A stretch of DNA of 55,277 bases from a virus. The stretch covers positions 1 to 55,277 of IMG/VR virus record IMGVR_UViG_3300024999_000132; one strand, 5' to 3'. The position numbers were made by a program, and so were the translations under genes. This document shows positions 7,959 through 16,795 of this stretch, piece after piece; positions within the stretch are counted from its first letter, which is position 1, and each line of letters starts with the position of its first letter. The notes beneath the pieces were generated by a model. It worked only from the letters and a program-made list of their open reading frames with translations, searched no databases and was not told the origin of the DNA.

Positions 7959-8735
7959 TTGGCATATGCAAAAATAAATGAATCTGTAAAAGTTGCTGAT
8001 AGAGTAGGACAAATTGGAGTAAATAATTTTGGTAGCAAAATGATGATAATAAAATATAATAATACAAAAGATATTGACATATATTTTCCTGATACAAATT
8101 ATACAGTTTACAATCGTGAATATAAAGATTTTATGAAAGGAATGGCAAATTCGTTATATGATAAAACAGTTTGTGGAGTTGGTTATTTGGGAGTAGGAAA
8201 ATATAAAAGTGGTAGAAATTCTAAAACAACTAGTCAATATCGTTGTTGGACGAATATGTTGCATAGATGCTATGATGAAAAATTACATAAAAAACGTCCT
8301 ACATACATAGGTTGCACTGTCTGTAATGAGTGGTTAAACTTTCAAAACTTTGGTCAATGGTATGATGAAAACTATTATGAAATAGATGGAGAAGAAATGC
8401 ATTTAGACAAAGATATATTAATTAAAGGTAATAAAATTTATTCTCCAGAGACATGTGTATTCGTCCCTGTTAGAATTAATTCTTTGTTAAAAACACACAG
8501 ACATAACAATATACTAGTAGGTGTATCCGCACATCATAGAAAATATAATGCAGTTTGTCGCGACAATGATTCAAGTATATATTTAGGAAGTTTTAATACA
8601 CCCGAAGAAGCCTTTAATGCATATAAAGAATATAAAGAAAAATACATAAAACAGGTAGCATATGAATATAAAAATAATATTCCTCAGACATTATATGATG
8701 CTATGTGTAGATATGAAGTGGAAATTACTGATTAA
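7959..8735 (+). CDS. HNH-type homing endonuclease with AP2 domain
   Basis: A 258-aa protein starting at TTG 7959 with AAAGGA 12 bp upstream. The centre (about residues 90-170) has the phage HNH-like layout: YRCWTNMLHRCYDE, then GCTVCNEWLNFQNF, then a PETCVFVP-like strand after LDKDIL. The C-terminus (about 185-230) resembles a DNA-binding AP2 domain (GVSAHHRKYNAVCRDN, then YLGSFNTPEEAFNAY). Such proteins are free-standing homing endonucleases that cut intron- or gene-free alleles. It is the first gene of the plus-strand transcript and has no obvious role in phage biology. Confidence 0.8.
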   Translation: MAYAKINESVKVADRVGQIGVNNFGSKMMIIKYNNTKDIDIYFPDTNYTVYNREYKDFMKGMANSLYDKTVCGVGYLGVGKYKSGRNSKTTSQYRCWTNMLHRCYDEKLHKKRPTYIGCTVCNEWLNFQNFGQWYDENYYEIDGEEMHLDKDILIKGNKIYSPETCVFVPVRINSLLKTHRHNNILVGVSAHHRKYNAVCRDNDSSIYLGSFNTPEEAFNAYKEYKEKYIKQVAYEYKNNIPQTLYDAMCRYEVEITD

Positions 8736-8760
8736 AACAATAAAGGAGTAATAAAAATAT

Positions 8761-8955
8761 ATGAATAATACAAATAATTCTAATTCCAACAAACAAAACA
8801 ATCTTAACCAATTCTCTAACTATAAATCACAACTAAAATCCATATCCAATGTCTATTCCATTGCTCAAGATTTTGATTACATCCTAAACAATATATTCTG
8901 TACATATTCCTTCTCAAAAGGTAAAACTAAATGGAAAAGTATATTGAGTATTTGA
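8761..8955 (+). CDS. Hypothetical protein, 64 aa
   Basis: A 64-aa Asn/Ser/Gln-rich protein starting at ATG 8761 with a ribosome binding site (AAAGGAG) upstream. The N-terminal 25 residues are mostly Asn, Ser and Gln. The rest has a hydrophobic helix and a basic end. Not recognised. It follows the endonuclease gene by 25 bp, with the next promoter at 9029. Confidence 0.45.
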   Translation: MNNTNNSNSNKQNNLNQFSNYKSQLKSISNVYSIAQDFDYILNNIFCTYSFSKGKTKWKSILSI

Positions 8956-9028
8956 TAGAGAATAGCAATAATTGATGAATTGGTGTTTAAATTGTTTAAA
9001 TGTTTATTAAAGTAATAAATAAAATAGT

Positions 9029-9057
9029 TTGACATGCTATTCTACTTATGACATAAT
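9029..9057 (+). promoter_or_regulatory. Sigma-70/A-type promoter
   Basis: TTGACA (9029-9034), a 17-bp spacer and CATAAT (9052-9057). The -10 box is overlapped by a palindrome (9053-9076), suggesting repression by a dimeric regulator. Confidence 0.65.
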
Positions 9058-9076
9058 TATCTCAAGGGATAATTAT
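9053..9076. promoter_or_regulatory. Palindromic operator over the -10 box
   Basis: ATAATTATC (9053-9061) and GATAATTAT (9068-9076) form a perfect 9-bp inverted repeat around a 6-bp centre. Because it covers the -10 element and the expected start site, repressor binding is a better explanation than an RNA hairpin. Confidence 0.5.
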
Positions 9077-9106
9077 GAAATAAATTCAGAAGGAGGAAAT
9101 ATATTG

Positions 9107-9175
9107 ATGATTATATTACATATACATTTTTCATTACAATTACAAATTGATATTATTGCTAGTGGTTTTGCATAA
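9107..9175 (+). CDS. Possible leader peptide, 22 aa
   Basis: An ATG (9107, or TTG at 9104) with AGAAGGAGG 9-12 bp upstream opens a 22-codon frame of mostly hydrophobic residues, ending at 9175. The ribosome binding site is among the strongest in this part of the window, which argues that the frame is translated. Function unknown. Confidence 0.35.
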   Translation: MIILHIHFSLQLQIDIIASGFA

Positions 9176-9223
9176 GTAAAATATAAAATTGCATAATTAT
9201 TATTATTGAAAGGAGAAAATTTA

Positions 9224-9415
9224 ATGCCAAATTCTATTGTTTCACAATTAGGATATAAATCCATAGAAGAACTTAGGCAAAAATATAATGGTATATTTGA
9301 ATTATCAAATAAAATGGAAGTACATGATGTAATATACATATTCATACGTAGAAAAATAATATTCTCTATTGATTATGATCTTGCTAATCCAAATATAGTA
9401 ATAATAAAATTCTAA
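9224..9415 (+). CDS. Hypothetical protein, 63 aa
   Basis: The start is taken at ATG 9224 because AAAGGAG lies 9 bp upstream. The 63-aa product has a predicted helix-strand pattern and no cysteines. It is followed closely by the 9438 gene and probably co-transcribed from 9029. Not recognised. Confidence 0.55.
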   Translation: MPNSIVSQLGYKSIEELRQKYNGIFELSNKMEVHDVIYIFIRRKIIFSIDYDLANPNIVIIKF

Positions 9416-9437
9416 TCAAAGGTGGTAAATAAACTAA

Positions 9438-9662
9438 ATGCAAACAATAACTAATCCATACATAAATATAAAAACTCAAAAATTAGCTGGTTATCTTATG
9501 ATGAGAGGATTTGTATTAAAAGGGTTAATACCAGATGATACTATTAATACAAATACAAAAAGAAATATATTTATGTTCAATAATACATATGAATTGAATA
9601 ATGCAATAAATGATTATAAGCAAATTAATAAGATAAAGAATAATAAAATAGAAATAAAATAA
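9438..9662 (+). CDS. DUF5659-like small phage protein
   Basis: A 74-aa protein with TQKLAGYLMMRGFVLKG near residues 13-29, then a strand with FMFNNTYELNNAI and a C-terminal basic helix. This 'AxYL-x-RGF ... F-F-x-T/S-xEL' arrangement resembles the small DUF5659 family; two more probable members are at 30998 and 35674. The role of the family is unknown. A GGTGG box lies upstream. It is the last gene before the repeat-rich gap 9663-9956. Confidence 0.5.
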   Translation: MQTITNPYINIKTQKLAGYLMMRGFVLKGLIPDDTINTNTKRNIFMFNNTYELNNAINDYKQINKIKNNKIEIK

Positions 9663-9708
9663 TTGTGATAAAAATTAAATCATTCGATTTATCGGTGATT
9701 TACAATAC

Positions 9709-9884
9709 TTAGTATACTCTTATTATTTATTATTCTTCTCTTATTATAATATTAGTATACTCTTATTACACTTATATTGAGTACCCACATTGGGACACTT
9801 AGTCTAATTTTCACTTGTACTTACTGTCCCTAAATGGCACACTAAGTCACTATTACACTCCAAGTTAGTGTCCCTAATTGGCAC
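9709..9884. repeat. Direct and inverted repeats, candidate replication origin or operator
   Basis: A 17-bp direct repeat TTAGTATACTCTTATTA occurs at 9709-9725 and 9752-9768. Three copies of a second motif follow: ACTGTCCCTAAATGGCAC (9823-9840), AGTGTCCCTAATTGGCAC (9867-9884), and one in opposite orientation around 9788-9803 (TGGGACACTTAGT). The array sits immediately upstream of the initiator-like gene at 9957, the usual place for iterons or for an autoregulatory site. A small AGGGTTTTACCCT hairpin follows at about 9919. Confidence 0.5.
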
Positions 9885-9956
9885 AGTTGCTCATACACTC
9901 CCATCTAATGCAGGTTTCAGGGTTTTACCCTAACAAATGAAAGAGGTTATTGACAA

Positions 9957-11351
9957 ATGAATAATAATTCCAATGAAAATTATATAATAATTCCTAATAA
10001 TGTAGTTCAAAATATTACAGTTGATACAATAAATAAAAATAGTTACATACAATTGTTTGGTAAAAGAACAGTGGCGTACCTTAAACAATTAATTGAGTTA
10101 CAAAATCATAGAGAAGATATTCATGTTTCTGTAGATATGATTATGTGGTTGTTGAATGTTGAAAACAATATTAAACGTGAAAAAGTATATTTTAAAGATT
10201 TCTTATCTGAATTAAGTAAAAACTCATTGATTAGTTTAGTTAATGAAATTAATCTCTTATCTTTAAGTGCAAGTGATTTCATTATTGTAAAACTAAATAT
10301 ATATGATTATAAGGAAGATAAAGATGGCAATAAATACAAAACAAGTTTCTTTATACTTAAAGATTCTGAATATAATTCAATCATGTCTTATTCAGGTAAT
10401 TTAGATAAGTATAACTTACTTAACCTATTTTGTAATCTTAAAAGTAGAATGTGGAAAAATGATAAAGACGCTTCTCCTGCTGAAAGAATACCAGAGGTAG
10501 CATATCCTTCTTATGATACTATAATGAGAGATATATTTATTGAAAGTGATAAAACACTTAAACAATATATAGATACATTGGTTGAATTGGATTTAATACG
10601 TTTTGATTGTGCAGGAGATATGATTTTTAATATTAATGGATCGCAACCTATTAGAAGAAAATCTAATTTTACATATGCTTTATTTAAACCACAGTGGGAA
10701 TTAGAGTTAGAACATGCAATATCTTTATTTAAAAGTAGGAAAAGAGCTAATGGATGGGAGTTTTTAACTAAGGATAAAGAAATATCAGCAAATGAGAAAA
10801 GATCAGTTACGCAGAAAATAAATATGTTGGATAAATTATCTATAGATTCTACATTAACTCAAATACAAAAGAAAGAATTGGTAAAACTAAAACGTCAACA
10901 AGAGAAATGGAAGTTAGAATATGATAATAAAGTAGATATTAGAAAACTTGAGGAAGATAAACTATTAGCAAATAATCCAAATCAAGAGTTATCGGAAATA
11001 TATGAAGAAATGGGATGTGAGAGAAAAGCAGATAGAGCAGAAGCAATTGAAGAATCTATTATCTATGATACTCGTTCAGCCACAGAAATTAAAGGTATAG
11101 GACTTCAGAATAAGAAACAAAAACCATTACCTATACCAAAAATATATAATGAAGATAACGAAGAACCTGATATATTTGAAGATTTATTTGGAGATGAGGA
11201 AGAAAATGATTATTGGGATATAAGTAATCTTACAATTGAAGAACAGAAAGCTATGCAAGAAATAGAAGATTTAAACCATGATCAAATACCTTTAGATGTA
11301 TTACAAATGATTGAGAATGAATTGAATGAAAGAAATGAGGATGAAGAATAA
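9957..11351 (+). CDS. Putative replication initiator protein, 464 aa
   Basis: A 464-aa protein. Residues 1-240 form alternating helix/strand segments, with FGKRTVAYLKQLIELQNH near 30 and a second winged-helix-like stretch (TIMRDIFIESDKTLKQYIDT) near 195-215. This two-winged-helix layout is seen in plasmid and phage replication initiators. The C-terminal half is a long charged coiled coil, then a strongly acidic tail (about 390-464) of the sort that contacts helicase or SSB partners. The gene lies directly after a repeat array and one base before the helicase gene. The function is inferred from layout and context; I see no catalytic motif. Confidence 0.55.
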   Translation: MNNNSNENYIIIPNNVVQNITVDTINKNSYIQLFGKRTVAYLKQLIELQNHREDIHVSVDMIMWLLNVENNIKREKVYFKDFLSELSKNSLISLVNEINLLSLSASDFIIVKLNIYDYKEDKDGNKYKTSFFILKDSEYNSIMSYSGNLDKYNLLNLFCNLKSRMWKNDKDASPAERIPEVAYPSYDTIMRDIFIESDKTLKQYIDTLVELDLIRFDCAGDMIFNINGSQPIRRKSNFTYALFKPQWELELEHAISLFKSRKRANGWEFLTKDKEISANEKRSVTQKINMLDKLSIDSTLTQIQKKELVKLKRQQEKWKLEYDNKVDIRKLEEDKLLANNPNQELSEIYEEMGCERKADRAEAIEESIIYDTRSATEIKGIGLQNKKQKPLPIPKIYNEDNEEPDIFEDLFGDEEENDYWDISNLTIEEQKAMQEIEDLNHDQIPLDVLQMIENELNERNEDEE

Positions 11352-13172
11352 ATGAAAAAAGCTTTAGATCAGAATAATAAAATGGTAGATATTATTGAGT
11401 CAACATCTAATAATACATATCATTGCCCAGTTTGTAAAAAAGAATTAATAAGAAATTTTGGTGCAGTCAAACAATTCTATAGTCATCAAAAAGATGTTGA
11501 TGCTACAGACTGTGAGATTAAAATGAAACTCATAATAAAAGAAGATAAATCAATCTTCCAACAATCAGAATCAAATATATTATCTACAGAATTTTATAAT
11601 AAACAATTTGATGATGTAGAAGTAGAAATGTCTGATTATATGTCAGAAGAGGGGTATTGGTTAACGAAGGAGCAGAAGGATATTATCTTTAGTACAGAGA
11701 ATAGGGTTAAGGTATCAGCATTGGCTGGCAGTGCTAAGACAAGCACAATTTATTATTACTGTAAAGAACGCCCCTTTAGTAAAATTCTCTATCTAGTTTA
11801 TAACAAATCTCAAAAGGATTCTGCCATGTTAACCTTCGGAAAGCTAAAAGGAGTTTCAGTGATGACCGTTCACGGATTGGCATTTGGTATAGTGGGTAGA
11901 TTCTATAAGGACAAATTAACATTTAATTATGGTGTTGTAGACATTATTAAGGATCTTAATCTTAATTGGAATAAAGATATGGAGCTTGCAAATAAAGTCA
12001 ATGAATTAATGAAGCAATATATGCTATCTAACGTTCAAGAATTTGAAGAATTAGAAATATTTAAAGAAGATGATATGAGAAGTAAGATACTATCATGTGC
12101 TCATAGATTGTGGGAATTAAAAAAATCATATAAGAACTCCGTAAAGATTGAGCACGATTTCTATCTTAAGCTCTATCAGCTCGAAAAGAAAGATTTATCG
12201 TCGAAATATGACATAATTTGTCAGGATGAGGCACAGGATCAGAATCTTATGATGCTTGATATAATTATAAATTCTAATGTTAAATCTGTCGTAATGATTG
12301 GAGACAAATTTCAGTCTATATACGGTTTTCGCAATGCTATTAATATTATGCCATTATTTGAAGCCACAGAATATAAATTAACAACATCGTTTCGAGTATC
12401 ACAAAATATTGCACATATATCTAATTTGATCATTTCAGATTTTGTTGGTGATGATATTAAGATGAAAGGATTTAATTCTAAACAGACTATTGTAGACAAA
12501 ATTGATAAATCCAAACCTTATGCTTGCCTATGTCGCACTAACGCATATATCTTTTCTGAGATTGCTGATGCTTTAAGTGAAGATAAGAATAAGAGATTAT
12601 TCTTCGAGGGTGGATATCAATCTTATAATTTTACTAATTTAGTCGATATGTATTGGTACAGCCAAGGTCATCCAACAAAAAATAAAATATTGTCTAAATT
12701 TAAAGACTATAATGCTATGTGCGAGTATAGTAAAAAGACAGAGGATATTGAGTTATTGTCTTTAATACGAATGGTAGATAAATATGGTAGTAATATTGTG
12801 AGTATTGTAGAAGGAATTAAAAACAATGCGACAACTAATAAAGATAAAGCAGATATTATATTTTCTACATGTCATAGGGCGAAGGGTGCTACTTATTCTA
12901 TTCCGGTATACATAAGTGGAGATCATTTAGATATAGAAAGTTTGTATAGGAGAAAATATATTACTCCAAGAGAAGAACTTAGCAAGGCAGATATAGAAAA
13001 TTTGGAAAAGGATATCAGTCAAGAAATTTATATCATTTATGTCGCCATAACTCGTGCCAGTAGGAGTGTAGAAATTTCAGATAGCATTAAAAGATATTTA
13101 TTAATGAGATATAATCATATTGGACATGAATTACATAATGTAATAAATAAAAATAATAAAGAGGAGGTATAA
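11352..13172 (+). CDS. UvrD/FBH1-like superfamily 1 DNA helicase with N-terminal zinc finger
   Basis: A 606-aa helicase. Residues 25-54 contain Cys25, Cys28, His45 and Cys54, a zinc finger like that at the N-terminus of CoiA-type proteins. The motor motifs follow in order: Walker A AGSAKTST (about 125-132), Walker B QDEAQDQ, motif III GDKFQSIYGFR, motif IV TSFRVSQNIA, motif V CHRAKGATY and motif VI YVAITRASRS. The Walker A has Ser-Ala in place of the usual Gly-x-Gly spacing, as in the FBH1 subgroup. It would unwind DNA 3'-5' in replication or recombination. It starts immediately after the initiator stop, so the two are coupled. Confidence 0.85.
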   Translation: MKKALDQNNKMVDIIESTSNNTYHCPVCKKELIRNFGAVKQFYSHQKDVDATDCEIKMKLIIKEDKSIFQQSESNILSTEFYNKQFDDVEVEMSDYMSEEGYWLTKEQKDIIFSTENRVKVSALAGSAKTSTIYYYCKERPFSKILYLVYNKSQKDSAMLTFGKLKGVSVMTVHGLAFGIVGRFYKDKLTFNYGVVDIIKDLNLNWNKDMELANKVNELMKQYMLSNVQEFEELEIFKEDDMRSKILSCAHRLWELKKSYKNSVKIEHDFYLKLYQLEKKDLSSKYDIICQDEAQDQNLMMLDIIINSNVKSVVMIGDKFQSIYGFRNAINIMPLFEATEYKLTTSFRVSQNIAHISNLIISDFVGDDIKMKGFNSKQTIVDKIDKSKPYACLCRTNAYIFSEIADALSEDKNKRLFFEGGYQSYNFTNLVDMYWYSQGHPTKNKILSKFKDYNAMCEYSKKTEDIELLSLIRMVDKYGSNIVSIVEGIKNNATTNKDKADIIFSTCHRAKGATYSIPVYISGDHLDIESLYRRKYITPREELSKADIENLEKDISQEIYIIYVAITRASRSVEISDSIKRYLLMRYNHIGHELHNVINKNNKEEV

Positions 13173-13173
13173 A

Positions 13174-14607
13174 ATGATAAGAAAAGTATTTTTAGAAGAA
13201 CTACCAAAACTTAAAGGGAGAGGTAAAAGTAGTGGTAAAACAATAAACGATTGGTTGTCTAGTGTTGGTCATAGTTTTAAATTTATATATGATAATATTA
13301 AAGGAGTTGTTGAAATAGTAGATTATAATAAAAAATCACATGAATTAAGTGTTAAATATTTAAATAAAATCTTTAAAATAAATACAAGTTTAGTTATAAA
13401 TGCTCAATTGGGAACTGTAATAGGAATATCTAGAATATACTTCAAATATAATATAGGAGATATAGTCAATACTGATTTTGGAAGGTTGAAAATAATTAAC
13501 AGTTATAGACATAATGATAATAATTCAAAAAGATATGATTATTTATGTTTAAATTGTTCAAATACGGATAGTATGACTGAATCAGAATTAATTAGTGGAA
13601 CAGGTTGTAATGTTTGTTGTCCAACGCCTAGAAAAATATTAATAGGATATAATGATATAGGTACTACAAATCCGTGGATGGTTGAATCTATGATAGATAA
13701 AACAAATGCTACCAAATATACGTATGGAAGTAACCAAAGAATATTATTCAAATGTTTAGAATGTGGTGAACCAAAACTTATGAAAATATGCGACTTCTTT
13801 AGTAGAGGAATATGTTGCAATAAATGTGGAGACGGAGTTAGTTTTCCAAATAAAATTGGATATAATTTATTATCACAAGTAAAAATAGATTTTGATATAG
13901 AAAAAATGTTTGAATGGTGCATATACATAGATCCTAAAAAGAATAAACAATGTAAAGGAAGATACGACTTCTATTTCAAATTTGATAATAAGGAATATAT
14001 TGTCGAAATGGATGGAGAATTTCACACAAAAGATAATGGTATGAGTGGTCAAAAAGCAGAAGACGCAAAATATATAGATGATATGAAGGATGAATTAGCA
14101 AAGCAAAATAATATTAAAGTTATAAGGATTGATTGTTGTCCTAGTAGTTTTGAACATATAAAAGAGAGTATATTAAATAGCGAATTAAATACTTTATTTG
14201 ATTTATCTAATATAGATTGGGAAGAATGTAATAAATACGCATTATCAACTAAGGTTAGAGAAGTTTGTGATCTATGGAACAGTGGTATAAAAAATGTTAC
14301 AGAGTTATATGCTCTTGTTAAATCAAGCAAACCAACAATTGCTACATATTTGACAAGAGGGGCAGAGTTAGGATGGTGTGATTATAATGGACAAGAAGAA
14401 TTAACTAAACGCACTATTAGAAATAATAAGAAAAATTTATCAAAGCCATTGATATGTATAGAGACTAGTGAAATATTTGAATCCACTTCTGAATGTGCTA
14501 GAGTTAGCGAAGAAGTATTTGGTATGAAATTGTTCCAACCCAATATATCTGCTGTATGTAGAAAAGTTTTACCGTCATATAAAGGATTACATTTTGAGTA
14601 TATATAA
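13174..14607 (+). CDS. Homing endonuclease, zinc-ribbon plus PD-(D/E)xK-like nuclease plus NUMOD1
   Basis: A 477-aa protein with three parts. A Cys-rich middle (pairs of CxxC near residues 125, 145, 190 and 215) forms zinc ribbons. A nuclease-like core follows (about 260-325), with GRYDFYFKFDNKEYIVEMDG, then a His in EFHTKD, and KVIRIDCC, matching the Asp-Glu-x-His layout of Vsr/EDxHD nucleases. The C-terminal 60 residues (ICIETSEIFESTSECARVS) look like a NUMOD1 DNA-binding motif. The start has AGGAGG. It is wedged between helicase and methyltransferase genes, typical for a free-standing homing endonuclease. Confidence 0.75.
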   Translation: MIRKVFLEELPKLKGRGKSSGKTINDWLSSVGHSFKFIYDNIKGVVEIVDYNKKSHELSVKYLNKIFKINTSLVINAQLGTVIGISRIYFKYNIGDIVNTDFGRLKIINSYRHNDNNSKRYDYLCLNCSNTDSMTESELISGTGCNVCCPTPRKILIGYNDIGTTNPWMVESMIDKTNATKYTYGSNQRILFKCLECGEPKLMKICDFFSRGICCNKCGDGVSFPNKIGYNLLSQVKIDFDIEKMFEWCIYIDPKKNKQCKGRYDFYFKFDNKEYIVEMDGEFHTKDNGMSGQKAEDAKYIDDMKDELAKQNNIKVIRIDCCPSSFEHIKESILNSELNTLFDLSNIDWEECNKYALSTKVREVCDLWNSGIKNVTELYALVKSSKPTIATYLTRGAELGWCDYNGQEELTKRTIRNNKKNLSKPLICIETSEIFESTSECARVSEEVFGMKLFQPNISAVCRKVLPSYKGLHFEYI

Positions 14608-14635
14608 ACTATAAAATAACATAATCAAATTAATA

Positions 14636-14684
14636 GTAGGAGGGGCATACAATAAACATATTAATCACAAATCTTCCCTCCTAC
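14636..14684 (+). promoter_or_regulatory. Leader hairpin before the methyltransferase gene
   Basis: GTAGGAGGG (14636-14644) pairs perfectly with CCCTCCTAC (14676-14684) around a 31-nt A-rich loop containing ACATATTAATCACAA. The hairpin at 16390-16453 has the same architecture and a related loop. The 5' arm contains a Shine-Dalgarno-like AGGAGG that would be masked when folded. Confidence 0.6.
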
Positions 14685-14718
14685 ATACCTTATATATAAA
14701 AAGGAGATGCCATAATAA

Positions 14719-16317
14719 ATGTTCAATAATAACCCAGACTTCTACCCAACACCTCATGCCCTAATCACAAAAATGCTAGATAAAATTGACTTCAAATATA
14801 TCTCCAGTATTCTTGAAAATTCAGCAGGGAAAGGGGATTTAGCAGACGCTATAATTGAAAAATTAAAAAATGCTCATAGTTCCTATTACAATCGCGAAGC
14901 AAAGTGGGATTTGGATTGTATTGAGATTGATGAAAATTTAAGACATATCCTCAAAGGTAAAGGGTATAGAGTTATTCATGATGACTACTTAACTTACAAC
15001 ACATATAAACATTATGATGCAATTATTTCTAATCCACCGTTCAGTATTGGAGATAAATTTTTATTGAAAATGATTGAGATGCAAGAATCTCAAGGTGGAG
15101 TGATAGTTTCATTATTAGGAGCAGAAACCCTCCGCAATCCATACAGCAACACCAGAAAAGAATTACTAGATAAATTAGAACATTACAATGCAGAAATCGA
15201 ATATATACAAAATGCTTTTATTGATGCTGAAAGATCAACAAATGTAGAGGTTGCTCTCATATACATCTCAATTCCTAAGCCAGAACATTCCTCTATAATT
15301 CTAGATGATTTAATGAAACAAGAGCAATTCAGAGAAGAAGTTCATTATAATAATGAAATTGTAAATGCTGATTTTCTCAAAGGAATTGTTCAGAAATATA
15401 ATTTCGAAGTTAAAACAGGATTAAGATTAATTGCTGAATTTAATGCAATGAAACCTTATATATTATCTTCTTTTAAAGATGATAGTAGTAATACTATATT
15501 AAATCTAACTGTTACTGATAAAGATCAAAATTCTTCAATTGAAAATGCTTATATTAAAAATGTCAGAATGAAGTATTGGTTGGCACTCTTCACAAATGAA
15601 GACTTTATGGGACTATTCACATCTAATTTGAGGGAAAAGTATCAATCTAAGATTAGTGAATTGAAAAATTATGATTTTAGTCTTTATAACATCCACACAA
15701 TCAAAATCCAATTAAACAATGAAATGGTAAAAGGCGTAGAGGATACTATACTTAAATTGTTTGATGAATTTTCTTATCAGTCATCATGGGATAAGGAGTT
15801 TAGTAAAAATATTCATTACTATAATGGGTGGAAAACTAATTCTTGTTGGAAGGTAAATCCTAGAATAATTATTAGACTGAATGGTTTTAATACTTATGAC
15901 GGTTCAATAGAATATGATTATAAAGTTAAGAATAAATTAGGAGATATTCAGAAGACTTTTGATTATTTAGATAATGGATTAACCGATGATATTAATATTA
16001 AAGACACTTTAGAATCTGCTAGAGGGTATGGGAATACAAAAAAGATTAAGTTAAAACATTTCACTGTCACTTTCTATAAGAAAGGAACTTGTCATATTGA
16101 ATTTAGCAATTTAGATTTATTAGGGAAATTTAATATTTTTGGGTCACAGAGACACAATTGGCTTCCACCATCTTATGGGAAGAAGAATTATAATGATATG
16201 ACTCAAGAAGAAAAGATTATAATTGATGAATTTGAAGGAAAAGATTCTTATGATAATGTCATGAGCAACAAAGAGTATTTTATAGTTGAAACTTCTAAAT
16301 TATTAATGTTGACATAA
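14719..16317 (+). CDS. DNA adenine N6-methyltransferase with DUF4942-like C-terminus
   Basis: A 532-aa protein. Residues 33-41 (ENSAGKGDL) give the S-adenosylmethionine loop, IEID (69-72) the acidic ribose contact, and SNPPF (104-108) the catalytic motif of N6-adenine amino-methyltransferases. The C-terminal 300 residues, with paired Trp motifs (NGWKTNSCWKVN) and HFTVTFYKKGTCHIEF, resemble DUF4942, which often follows such methyltransferase domains in phages. It probably modifies phage DNA against host restriction. No restriction partner is encoded nearby, so it acts as an orphan. An AAAGGAGA box precedes the start. Confidence 0.85.
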   Translation: MFNNNPDFYPTPHALITKMLDKIDFKYISSILENSAGKGDLADAIIEKLKNAHSSYYNREAKWDLDCIEIDENLRHILKGKGYRVIHDDYLTYNTYKHYDAIISNPPFSIGDKFLLKMIEMQESQGGVIVSLLGAETLRNPYSNTRKELLDKLEHYNAEIEYIQNAFIDAERSTNVEVALIYISIPKPEHSSIILDDLMKQEQFREEVHYNNEIVNADFLKGIVQKYNFEVKTGLRLIAEFNAMKPYILSSFKDDSSNTILNLTVTDKDQNSSIENAYIKNVRMKYWLALFTNEDFMGLFTSNLREKYQSKISELKNYDFSLYNIHTIKIQLNNEMVKGVEDTILKLFDEFSYQSSWDKEFSKNIHYYNGWKTNSCWKVNPRIIIRLNGFNTYDGSIEYDYKVKNKLGDIQKTFDYLDNGLTDDINIKDTLESARGYGNTKKIKLKHFTVTFYKKGTCHIEFSNLDLLGKFNIFGSQRHNWLPPSYGKKNYNDMTQEEKIIIDEFEGKDSYDNVMSNKEYFIVETSKLLMLT

Positions 16318-16352
16318 TTAAATTTTCTTAAACCATAAAATAAAATTAATCC

Positions 16353-16381
16353 TTGACACACAAATAAATCCATGCTATAAT
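16353..16381 (+). promoter_or_regulatory. Consensus sigma-70/A promoter
   Basis: Perfect TTGACA (16353-16358), a 17-bp spacer and perfect TATAAT (16376-16381). Initiation would start at or just before the hairpin 16390-16453, so that stem-loop would form the very 5' end of the transcript. Confidence 0.85.
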
Positions 16382-16389
16382 TATCACAT

Positions 16390-16453
16390 AGGCAAGGGGG
16401 CGGTATGGTTTACATATTCATCATCACAATACTCACCAACCTACCCCTTGCCT
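16390..16453 (+). ncRNA. 5'-terminal stem-loop or small RNA
   Basis: AGGCAAGGGG (16390-16399) pairs perfectly with CCCCTTGCCT (16444-16453) around a loop of about 44 nt. The loop holds TTACATATTCATC and ATCACAATACTC, related to the loop of the 14636 hairpin. It directly follows a consensus promoter. It could be a regulatory leader for the genes from 16499 or an independent small RNA ending at the stem; the A-rich sequence after it is not a T-run, so a leader is more likely. Confidence 0.55.
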
Positions 16454-16498
16454 AAAAATCAAATAAATAAAATATAACAAAGAAAGGAGGTGAATAAT

Positions 16499-16765
16499 AT
16501 CACTACAGTAAATGAATATATTGATTGTCAACATTGTGGCAACAGAATCGCTAATAAACATACTCTAGAAGAAGGAGATTACTCAAAACCTATAATAATT
16601 GTTCCAATATGTTCTCAAATTGTAAAAGTAGAAATACAAGGGTGTGAATCTCGTGCAATGGATTTTTGGGATAGTGATAGTACAGGATATTTTCTTAAAA
16701 CTAAATTAAAATGCAATTGTTGCAAAAGACATACTACAATTAAAACATTTTGTTGGGCAAGGTAA
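16499..16765 (+). CDS. Small zinc-ribbon protein, AUC start
   Basis: An 89-aa protein with two Cys pairs: CQHCGNR near the N-terminus and CNCCKRHT near the C-terminus, the layout of a zinc ribbon. The frame reaches back only to a GTG at 16490 that lies inside the ribosome binding site itself (AAAGGAGGTG, 16483-16492). The first codon at normal distance (6-8 bp after GGAGG) is ATC at 16499, so I propose a non-AUG start there. No ATG occurs early in this frame. Function unknown. Confidence 0.6.
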   Translation: MTTVNEYIDCQHCGNRIANKHTLEEGDYSKPIIIVPICSQIVKVEIQGCESRAMDFWDSDSTGYFLKTKLKCNCCKRHTTIKTFCWAR

Positions 16766-16795
16766 ATAAAAATAGAAAAGAAGAGGTGAAAACAA

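Noticed and set aside
16490-16498. GTG 16490 as start of the zinc-ribbon protein
   Set aside because: This GTG is the 3' end of the Shine-Dalgarno sequence AAAGGAGGTG, leaving no spacing for initiation.
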